A DNA stretch of 64,000 nucleotides from Bacteroidia bacterium (GTDB taxonomy: Bacteria; Bacteroidota; Bacteroidia; J057), in the NCBI GenBank assembly GCA_030430575.1, contig JAUIKF010000027.1, positions 1 through 64,000 of the forward strand, read 5' to 3'. The notes below the pieces were generated by a model. It worked only from the letters and a program-made list of their open reading frames with translations. It had not been told where the DNA came from and did no database searches. Shown one piece after another: positions 51,652 through 58,823 of this stretch (position 1 is the stretch's first letter; each line of letters starts with the position of its first letter). A program made the position numbers and the translations under genes.

Positions 51652-54600
51652 CTACATCAACCAGCTATTGTCCTCCATAGCTTTCTCACCTGTCTCAAGC
51701 CCGCCATATCCTTCTTTCATCAAGTTCACGATTTCCGCATCACGGTTGCGAACTTTGGTCATATAAGCTACTGATGGAAGGGTTTTTACTTCTTCCAAAG
51801 CATGGTAAATGCGTTGATTTTCTTTGTAAAGTTTGTGAACAGCACTTTCAGGATCGTTCAGGTCACCAAAGACGATGGCGCCTGTAGGACAGGACTGCTG
51901 ACAAGCTGTCTGGATTTCTCCATCGACAGGCTTCACAGAGGATCCGTCACTGTTGAGGGAAGTACCAGCGCGAAGCTTCGCTTTCAATTTTCCATCCTGG
52001 AGACGCTGCACACAGAAGGAACATTTTTCCATTACCCCACGGAAACGGACTGTTACATCAGGGTTCAAGACCAAGTATCCCAGTGGATTGGTTTTGTGTG
52101 CAGGGTTAAATTCAGTGAATTGATCTCCTACCACATAGTTAAACCAGTTGAAACGACGAACCTTATATGGACAGTTGTTCGCACAATAGCGTGTTCCTAC
52201 ACAGCGGTTATACGTCATCTGGTTCAAGCCTTCATGACTGTGGATAGTCGCCAAAACGGGACATACCGTCTCACAAGGTGCATTGTCGCAGTGCTGACAC
52301 AGCATCGGCTGGAAAACTACATTGGGATTCTGAGGCGAACCACTGTAGTAGCGGTCAATGCGAATCCAGTGCATCTCTCTGCGATTCATGACTTCCTCTT
52401 TCCCTACAACTGGCACATTGTTCTCAGCCTGGCAGCTGACCACACATGCACCACAGCCTGTACATTTGTTCAGGTCGATGGCCATGGCCCAGCGGATATA
52501 GCGGTCAGAAGATTTATCTTTAAAGTGACTCTCCCAAAGGGTGATTAGGTGGCGGCGCTTGTTCAAATAAGAACCTGCACGGTGGCTATTCACTTCATCA
52601 GGATTTTTACTGTATGCGTCGAAGCTGGTCTCACTGATGATCTCCTCAGTACGATCGTAATAGTTGCCAAAAGATTCTTGCTTGGCAGGATCAAACAGGG
52701 TGTGGAAGGTCTGAATCGAAGCGATTTCATACGTGCCACCTGTTTTGGCGACTTCTACCCCTGCACGCTCAAAGCGTACATTTCCATCGCGAACTTCTAC
52801 CCAAGGATAGACATCTGGGCTGCCTTTGATGACAGACGCACAACGTCCGCCGTTTGGACGGCCATATCCGAGTGCGATACCGAAGGTATTGTTGGCTTGG
52901 CCCGGCTGAACGACAACACCTAGCTTGAGGCTTGTACCACCAACGGTGACGTTTACTTCGTCATTTTGCTTCAGGTTATTGGCAGTAGCATACTGCACAG
53001 GCACCAACAAATAGTTGTCCCAAGTAGCCCGTGTGATTGGATCAGGCATTTCCTGGAGCCAAGGGTTGTTGGCATATTTACCATCACGGATGCTCACCTT
53101 TTCATAGAGTACTAGCTCAGGGGTGTCACCCGTGTTGTTATTTTTGAGGGAATTGGCAGCAGTAGCAATGTCTCCTACAAAAGTAGCTGGCTGGTCAGTC
53201 GTGACCTCTTCAGTAAATACGCCCTTGCGGAGCGTCTCTTCCCAAAACTTGCGGAAACTACCGCCTTCAGTCTCAGTGTATTTGCTCTGCCAAGTATTTT
53301 TTATTCTATCTGAATAGGAACCCGTCATTCCGCCCCACTGCATAAATGAGTCCTGCGCTTGGCGGGTCTCATAGATGGGGTTGATGGTAGGCTGGGTTAA
53401 AGTATAATGTCCTTCTACCTGCATGGCATCATTCCAAGACTCTAGGTAATGATGATCAGGTGCTGTGTACTTACAAAGAATAGACGTCTCATCAGCTTTG
53501 TAAGCCAGAGAAACGGAAAGCTTTGTATTGGCTAAAGCAGCTTTGAAAGCGGCTGCATGTGGACTGTCATATACGGGGTTGGCATCGTAGAAAAATAAGG
53601 CATCTACACTACTCAACTCACCTGCCAGAGTAGCCATCGCTTTATCATCTCCTTGCTTATAATAAGAAGGGCGGTCAATATCTACTGTATTGCCATAAGC
53701 ACCAATCATGTAGTTGATGCCATTGACAAGATCTTGCATGGCGACATCATTTACCCCACAAAGCACAACGGCCTTGCCTGCATTTGCAGCGAGGTCTTTG
53801 GCGATTTTGTCGAGGACATTGGCAGCAAGGTTAAAGTCAGGCACACCTGGAATAGTAGGCTGTCCTACAGTCCGTGCCACCTTATTATATAGGTTGAGCA
53901 AAACCGCCCCAATCTGGGAAGGCTTCACAGGCATGCGAAGGTCTGCATTAGAGCCTGTGGTCGTCAACAATGATTCAATCTGGTAATGAACAGACATGCT
54001 TCCTGAATCGGGATCGCGTGTCTCAGCATATTGCTTATTGAAAAGTGCTGGCTCCATCCAGGTACCCAGGAAGTCACAAGAGATGCCTAGGATTACATTG
54101 GCATTATTGATCGAGTAGCTTGGAACAGCTTTTTTACCGAAGTCCTTCTCGTGAGACTCCGCAATAGCTGAATAAGAAACGGGATCGTACGTGACATGCT
54201 GTCCATCTGCAAATCCTCCTAAAAACTCGTCAATGACGCCTTTCGTAGATGGGCTCAGAACTGAGCGGGATACTACGCGTACTTTGCTACTGCTAGCAAG
54301 GGCTGCCTTGACTTCACTATCAATCGTAGTCCAATTGGTATCATCTCCGCCTTTTGCAGGGCCTTTTAAGCGGTCTACATCATAGACGTTAAGTAAAGTG
54401 GCTTGACCTACCGCATCAACAGCTCCTTTATATAGCGGAGAGTCGGGGTTGCCTTCTAATTTGATCGGACGACCTTCACGCGTCTTTACAACCACCGGAA
54501 TACCTGTATCAGTAGTAGAAGCGTAATAGTTCGGGACACCAGGGATGATGTCTTCGGGCTTCTCTACATAAGGCACCGCATGTTTCATGGGTGTTTCCAC

Positions 54601-54810
54601 ACAGGCAGCCATCGTAGCGGCTGTCATACCAAATCCCAAGAGTTTTAGGAAGTTACGACGGTCCGTCTGGAAAGAAAGGGCTTCTTCGTCAGTGTTGCTC
54701 AATGCATCTTCGATCGGCACATCTGTCGGAAACTCCTTTTCCATCGTTGCCAGAAATTCTGGCTTTTGTTCTAGCTCCTCTAATCCTCTCCAATATTTAG
54801 GTGAATTCAT
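51652..54810 (-). CDS. actB: Alternative Complex III subunit ActB (molybdopterin-like/4Fe-4S protein)
   Basis: A 1052-residue periplasmic subunit. A Tat signal is visible (DRRNFLKLLG at 50-59, then a hydrophobic stretch), so it is exported folded. The large domain (about 80-750) is related to molybdopterin oxidoreductases but lacks cofactor-binding Cys motifs. The C-terminal domain has the cysteines of four iron-sulfur clusters: CTGCGACVVSCQAENN, CQHCDNAPCETVC, CVGTRYCANNCPYKVRR and CSFCVQRL, with a late CQQSCPTGAI. It carries electrons from the quinol site to ActA. ATG 54810 is preferred over a TTG/other start 11 codons upstream. Confidence 0.95.
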   Translation of the reverse strand: MNSPKYWRGLEELEQKPEFLATMEKEFPTDVPIEDALSNTDEEALSFQTDRRNFLKLLGFGMTAATMAACVETPMKHAVPYVEKPEDIIPGVPNYYASTTDTGIPVVVKTREGRPIKLEGNPDSPLYKGAVDAVGQATLLNVYDVDRLKGPAKGGDDTNWTTIDSEVKAALASSSKVRVVSRSVLSPSTKGVIDEFLGGFADGQHVTYDPVSYSAIAESHEKDFGKKAVPSYSINNANVILGISCDFLGTWMEPALFNKQYAETRDPDSGSMSVHYQIESLLTTTGSNADLRMPVKPSQIGAVLLNLYNKVARTVGQPTIPGVPDFNLAANVLDKIAKDLAANAGKAVVLCGVNDVAMQDLVNGINYMIGAYGNTVDIDRPSYYKQGDDKAMATLAGELSSVDALFFYDANPVYDSPHAAAFKAALANTKLSVSLAYKADETSILCKYTAPDHHYLESWNDAMQVEGHYTLTQPTINPIYETRQAQDSFMQWGGMTGSYSDRIKNTWQSKYTETEGGSFRKFWEETLRKGVFTEEVTTDQPATFVGDIATAANSLKNNNTGDTPELVLYEKVSIRDGKYANNPWLQEMPDPITRATWDNYLLVPVQYATANNLKQNDEVNVTVGGTSLKLGVVVQPGQANNTFGIALGYGRPNGGRCASVIKGSPDVYPWVEVRDGNVRFERAGVEVAKTGGTYEIASIQTFHTLFDPAKQESFGNYYDRTEEIISETSFDAYSKNPDEVNSHRAGSYLNKRRHLITLWESHFKDKSSDRYIRWAMAIDLNKCTGCGACVVSCQAENNVPVVGKEEVMNRREMHWIRIDRYYSGSPQNPNVVFQPMLCQHCDNAPCETVCPVLATIHSHEGLNQMTYNRCVGTRYCANNCPYKVRRFNWFNYVVGDQFTEFNPAHKTNPLGYLVLNPDVTVRFRGVMEKCSFCVQRLQDGKLKAKLRAGTSLNSDGSSVKPVDGEIQTACQQSCPTGAIVFGDLNDPESAVHKLYKENQRIYHALEEVKTLPSVAYMTKVRNRDAEIVNLMKEGYGGLETGEKAMEDNSWLM

Positions 54811-54870
54811 ATTCTTGTTTTGAGTTCTTGGTTTGACTACCAATTAATAATTAGTCAATCAATAATTTCC

Positions 54871-56103
54871 TTAATAATGGCAACGGGCACAGTTAAGGCC
54901 GCCCATGTCTTCAACCGTCAGGTCTAGAGAATTGGGTTGTAATTTCCCTTTAACTAATGATTTCACTTTTTCCTCGCGATGGCAGCTCACACACCAGCCC
55001 ATACCAAGATTTGAATATTGGTATACCACTTCCATCTCCTCTATAGGACCGTGACACTCTTGGCATTCCAGCCCACCGAGTACGACGTGCTGGGCGTGAT
55101 TGAAATAAGCATGGTCAGGAAGGTTGTGAATACGCTCCCACTTGACAGGCTTCTGTTCATATCCTTCGATATATTGGCCCTTCTCAGGGTCAAAACCGAT
55201 GGCTGCGTATATTTTAGCAATTTCTTCTGTGCCTGTAGTAGGGCCTTCCTGAATGGTCTTGTGACAATTCATACAGACATTTACAGAAGGAATCCAGGCA
55301 TTTTTACTCTTAGTTACCCCTGAGTGACAGTATTCACACTCAATTTTATAATCTCCAGCGTGAAGCTTGTGACTATAAGCGATCGGCTGCTCAGGCATGT
55401 ATCCTTGGTTGAGAGAAATATCTCGGGCAAATTCTATATACTTCAATGCCCCGCCAACAAGCAGCACAACAACCAAGGTCGTCATGACAAAGTTGTTTTT
55501 GAGCATGCCACGCGCACGATTGCTGACATCAGCAAATGCAAGTGGTTCTTTGTTTTCTTTAGCGCGAACCGCAGATACCAGCGTTGCTGTGATGATCACC
55601 AATAGCAATGCAATGATCAGCAATACTGCGACCAGTCCAAACAAAGCATAATAAAAGGCAGGGTCTGCTAATGGATCAGCAGCACCGCCAGCTGGAGTTA
55701 CGGCAACTTCAGGTTCTTTCTCATCCTCTGCCTTCACATAAGCCAAAATGTCTTCAATATCTTGGTCTTCGAGGTTGGGGAAAGGCAGCATGGCCACCCT
55801 GTTGTATTGCTCAAATAAGGCAACAGCTCGCTCATCCCCGTCGGCGATCAAGCCAGGCGAATTTCTAACCCATTCATATAGCCATAGACGATCCTCCCCT
55901 GCTGGGTATCTTTCATATACCTTAGATAAGGCAGGTCCTGTAAGGTTCCTAGCAATCTTGTGACAGGTCGCACAATTAGTCCGGTAGAGGGACTCCCCAT
56001 TGGCAGGGTCTCCATCTTGAGCTTGAAGACTGCTCAATCCTAGGAGGCCAGATAGGCAAAGGGTAAGGATAAATGTTGAAAGGCGTAAGACGAAGTGTCT
56101 CAT
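54871..56103 (-). CDS. actA: Alternative Complex III subunit ActA (multihaem cytochrome c)
   Basis: A 410-residue first gene of the operon. After a signal peptide (about 1-29, ending SLQAQ) comes a complete monohaem cytochrome c domain with CATCHK (C44, C47, H48) and a MLPFP distal Met. One membrane span follows near 150-175 and another near 200-220. The C-terminal pentahaem part has CEYCHS, CMNCHK, CQECHG, CVSCHR and CARCHY. Six haems are thus predicted. The fused monohaem domain could pass electrons to the CuA site, as cox2 carries no haem. The 19-bp palindrome at 56244-56262 lies about 140 bases upstream. Confidence 0.94.
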   Translation of the reverse strand: MRHFVLRLSTFILTLCLSGLLGLSSLQAQDGDPANGESLYRTNCATCHKIARNLTGPALSKVYERYPAGEDRLWLYEWVRNSPGLIADGDERAVALFEQYNRVAMLPFPNLEDQDIEDILAYVKAEDEKEPEVAVTPAGGAADPLADPAFYYALFGLVAVLLIIALLLVIITATLVSAVRAKENKEPLAFADVSNRARGMLKNNFVMTTLVVVLLVGGALKYIEFARDISLNQGYMPEQPIAYSHKLHAGDYKIECEYCHSGVTKSKNAWIPSVNVCMNCHKTIQEGPTTGTEEIAKIYAAIGFDPEKGQYIEGYEQKPVKWERIHNLPDHAYFNHAQHVVLGGLECQECHGPIEEMEVVYQYSNLGMGWCVSCHREEKVKSLVKGKLQPNSLDLTVEDMGGLNCARCHY

Positions 56104-56615
56104 AGTAATGACAGTATGTTATGAATCAACTGTTTGTTCAATACTTTCTGAACTGACAGTGCTTTTCCGAAATCAGGCCGCAAGTTAATACCACTGGTTT
56201 GTTCTTCAAAAGGCAAAGCGAGGAAAATTTGCCCAAGTGTTTTATTTAGAATTATTCTAAATAAGCTCTTTTACTCCCAATAGCATCAGGCGCATATTGA
56301 ATCCCATAAAGAATAGCATGTAAATAGAAAAATGCCCTTTTGGGAGTCCCAAATGGCGTTTTATTCGTGGCAGGTGGCAAATATAGGGACTATCTTGATA
56401 TGTCGCCAATTTGTTAAGAGAAAGAACGGGTATTTGCCTAAATATTTTATCAACAATTACGACCTTTGCGAGATCGCTTAGAATCATTGATTTATACCCA
56501 CTGATAATTTATTGACGAAAGATCAGGCATAATCTGCTGGCAATCAATCATTTAAATTAAAAAATAAATAATCAGTCAATTCATTAATCAATAATTCTTC
56601 CCTAAGAATGCCTAT
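56104..56615. other. Gene-free gap: actA upstream region with palindromic operator and AT-rich string
   Basis: The region between divergent actA and ypdA holds the 19-bp palindrome at 56244-56262 and, next to ypdA, an AT-rich string of the ATTGATTAATAATT family (about 56552-56602). No coding sequence with family-like features was seen; a 76-codon minus-strand frame (56257-56487) looks like chance. No clear TAnnTTTG promoter was found for actA. Confidence 0.6.
56244..56262. promoter_or_regulatory. 19-bp palindrome, probable metal-regulator operator (act operon)
   Basis: ATTTAGAATTATTCTAAAT is a perfect 9-1-9 palindrome about 140 bases upstream of the actA start. A copy with one mismatch lies at 58484-58502 in the feoA leader. 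A shared site at a ferrous-iron transporter and at a haem- and iron-sulfur-rich respiratory operon suggests a Fur- or DtxR-family operator. The regulator itself is not in the window. Confidence 0.55.
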
Positions 56616-57578
56616 ATGGAAAAAATGTTGGACTTGATTATTATAGGAAGTGGGCCGATTGGCCTTGCCTGTGGCGTAGAAGCTTCTCGTAAGTCACTGA
56701 ATTACAAGATTTTAGAAAAAGGATGCCTGGTAAATTCGATTTATCGATATCCCGTAAATATGACTTTTTTTTCCACATCGGATAAAATAGAAATCGGCGA
56801 TGTGCCTTTTGTCTCTCATGGTACCAAACCTACTAGAAGTGAAGCATTAGAATATTATCGTCGGGTAAAAAATCATTGGGGCCTTGATGTACATACCTAT
56901 GAGCCTGTACAAGGCATGAAAAAGTTGGTACCGAAAGGTTATGAAGTTCAGACTTCCAAAGCCACCTATGCTGCCAAGGCTGTCATCATTGCTACTGGTT
57001 TCTTCGATTACCCCAACCTTTTGGGCGTCCCAGGAGAAGATCTTCCCAAAGTAAAACACTTTTATGACGAACCCCATCCTTATCTGGAGCGGAAGGTCGT
57101 CGTGGTAGGGGCTGCCAACTCAGCGGTGGACGTTGCGCTAGAAACCTACCGCAAAGGCGCGGAAGTCACTCTGGTCGTGCGAAAACCTGAAATCAGCCCC
57201 AAAGTGAAGTACTGGGTCCGCCCTGACATCGTCAATCGGATAAAGGAAGGCAGCATCAAAGCCTACTTCAACAGCAACTTAACCACCATTCGTGAACACG
57301 AGGTAGATATCGAAACGCCTGATGGTCAGGTCACGGTCGCAAATGACTTCGTCCTGGCCATGACTGGCTACCACCCCAATTACAAATGGCTTCAACAAAT
57401 GGGCATTCAGATCACTGATGACGATGACCGCATGCCGCTACGCAATCCAGACACCTTTGAGACACAGCTCCCAAACGTCTACCTCGCAGGCACCGTCTGC
57501 GGCGGCATGAAGACCAGTAAGTGGTATATCGAGAATTCGATTGCCCATGCGAAGATTATTTTGGAACAAGTGGGGTAA
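56616..57578 (+). CDS. ypdA: YpdA-family bacillithiol disulfide reductase
   Basis: A 320-residue NAD(P)H-dependent flavoprotein of the YpdA/Bdr type, which recycles oxidised bacillithiol (BSSB). The FAD motif is IIGSGPIGLACG (9-20), the NAD(P)H motif is VVVGAANSAVDVAL (near 163-176), and the ends LAMTGYHPNYKW and VYLAGTVCGGMKTSKW are diagnostic, with the Cys in GTVCGG likely to be the active-site cysteine. It implies bacillithiol synthesis elsewhere in the genome. It stands alone, preceded by an AT-rich repeat string and followed by a short GGGGTTTGGGG tract. Confidence 0.92.
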   Translation: MEKMLDLIIIGSGPIGLACGVEASRKSLNYKILEKGCLVNSIYRYPVNMTFFSTSDKIEIGDVPFVSHGTKPTRSEALEYYRRVKNHWGLDVHTYEPVQGMKKLVPKGYEVQTSKATYAAKAVIIATGFFDYPNLLGVPGEDLPKVKHFYDEPHPYLERKVVVVGAANSAVDVALETYRKGAEVTLVVRKPEISPKVKYWVRPDIVNRIKEGSIKAYFNSNLTTIREHEVDIETPDGQVTVANDFVLAMTGYHPNYKWLQQMGIQITDDDDRMPLRNPDTFETQLPNVYLAGTVCGGMKTSKWYIENSIAHAKIILEQVG

Positions 57579-57600
57579 TTGGGGTTTGGGGTAATGGTTA
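57575..57600. repeat. Short G-rich heptamer-like remnant after ypdA
   Basis: TGGGGTAATTGGGGTTTGGGG follows or includes the ypdA stop codon (TAA at 57576-57578). It is a short, degenerate member of the G-rich border tracts. The next 130 bases hold only GCAGATTACCCTGATTTCGC-type repeat sequence, common between Bacteroidota genes. Confidence 0.45.
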
Positions 57601-57730
57601 TTGATTAGAATTCATTGTAGATAAATCTAGAAGTAGGCTAAGGGGGGTTCTGATTCCATTACTGGAAGGTTAAAAGCAACGCAGATTACCCTGATTTCGC
57701 GGATGTAAGCGGATCAGACATTTTTATAAC

Positions 57731-58339
57731 TCAATCCCCTCCAAACAACTCTCCTAAGTCCATCGCAAACCCTTCTAGTACCCCCACAGGTACTTTCTCT
57801 GGATACACAAAAGGCGTTTTGCGAAGAAGTTGATAAGTACCTTCTGAATCAAGGCGGTAGGGGATAATGGTCTGCTCATCTGGGTGAACGATCCAGTATT
57901 CTCGCACACCAGCGTGCTCATAGAGGTTGTATTTTTCAGTAAGATCTTTGGAGGCCGTTCCCTTTGAGAGGATTTCAATGATCCAGTCAGGGGGTCCTTG
58001 GCATCCTTGCTGATCGATTTTGCTAAGGTCGCATACTATACTAATATCGGGCTGGACAACAGTATCAATTTTTTCTGGCGTTTGTTGCTGAGGAGGTAAA
58101 GGCAGGCGGACATCAAAAGGAGCAGCAAAGGCTTTACAAGTGGCCTTTTTATCCCGTAGGTAATCCATGATCTGGTAATGAAGTTCTGCTGACATCCATT
58201 GGTGAGCAGGGCTTGGCGCAGGACTCATACGAAAAATCTTGCCACGTATCAGCTCTACTACTTCTTCAAACTGCCAAGTCAAGTAGTCTGCGTAGGTATA
58301 TTTCTTAGAAAGATCAAGTTGGCTTATACTGGTAATCAT
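57731..58339 (-). CDS. Uma2 family endonuclease
   Basis: A 202-residue PD-(D/E)XK-fold protein of the Uma2 (DUF820) family. The landmarks are YTYADYLTWQ, GKIFRMSPAPSPAHQWMSAE, VVQPDISIVCDLSK (first acidic residue), PDWIIEILSKGTASKDLTEK (Glu and Lys of the nuclease site), YNLYEHAGVREYWIVHPDEQ and VGVLEGFAMDLGELF. The site is intact. Uma2 proteins are abundant in cyanobacteria and Bacteroidota with no settled role. It stands alone between ypdA and feoA. Confidence 0.92.
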   Translation of the reverse strand: MITSISQLDLSKKYTYADYLTWQFEEVVELIRGKIFRMSPAPSPAHQWMSAELHYQIMDYLRDKKATCKAFAAPFDVRLPLPPQQQTPEKIDTVVQPDISIVCDLSKIDQQGCQGPPDWIIEILSKGTASKDLTEKYNLYEHAGVREYWIVHPDEQTIIPYRLDSEGTYQLLRKTPFVYPEKVPVGVLEGFAMDLGELFGGD

Positions 58340-58483
58340 AGCATCAAAAATACAAAAAAACGGACGAAGTTTGAAGTTCGGGGATAATCACTATTCATTC
58401 AAAATTAAGGCATAGCCTTTTGGCTGACGCATATAAGGAAAAATCGCGATTCTCCCGCTGATTGCTCAGCATCATTTGTTCTT

Positions 58484-58502
58484 ACTTAGAATAATTCTAA
58501 AT
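58484..58502. promoter_or_regulatory. 19-bp near-palindrome, probable metal-regulator operator (feoAB)
   Basis: ACTTAGAATAATTCTAAAT matches the palindrome at 56244-56262 except for one half-site base and the centre base. It ends 10 bases before the feoA start codon, so a bound repressor would block the core promoter or early transcript. An iron-sensing regulator (Fur- or DtxR-type) is the natural inference. Confidence 0.6.
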
Positions 58503-58512
58503 TAGCGGCCCT

Positions 58513-58764
58513 ATGATGAAGATAGCTTCCTCCAATATTCAGCTGTCTGATCTTCCCAAGGGTAGTAGTGCCCGAATCATGGAAGTAGACACCTCTGAAG
58601 TCCAGATGGCACTGGTCAGGCTAGGAATCACCCCTGGCGACACTTGTGTCCTGGCTAGCAAAGCCCCTTTTGGTGACCCGCTCGCAATCGCTGTGAATGG
58701 AACCAAAATCGCCATCCGAAAGCGCGATGCTGCGCATGTGTGGGTTTCTGTTTTGAAGAATTAA
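58513..58764 (+). CDS. feoA: Ferrous iron transport protein FeoA
   Basis: An 83-residue cytosolic SH3-like FeoA protein needed for FeoB activity. Typical features are LSDLPKGSSARIMEVDTSE, LVRLGITPGDTCVLASKAPF, GDPLAIAVNGTKIAIRKRDA and ending in a valine-rich strand. ATG 58513 or the adjacent ATG 58516 starts the gene. It is 59 bases upstream of feoB in the same direction and preceded by a probable iron operator. Confidence 0.93.
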   Translation: MMKIASSNIQLSDLPKGSSARIMEVDTSEVQMALVRLGITPGDTCVLASKAPFGDPLAIAVNGTKIAIRKRDAAHVWVSVLKN

Positions 58765-58823
58765 ACCATATAAGGAATATAAGAAAACCACCTTTTTTGA
58801 CCTTATATGCCCTTAAATGTCTT

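Noticed and set aside
56257-56487. A 76-codon minus-strand frame upstream of actA
   Set aside because: No domain, signal or conserved motif; its end overlaps the palindromic operator region and it looks like chance coding in an AT-rich gap.
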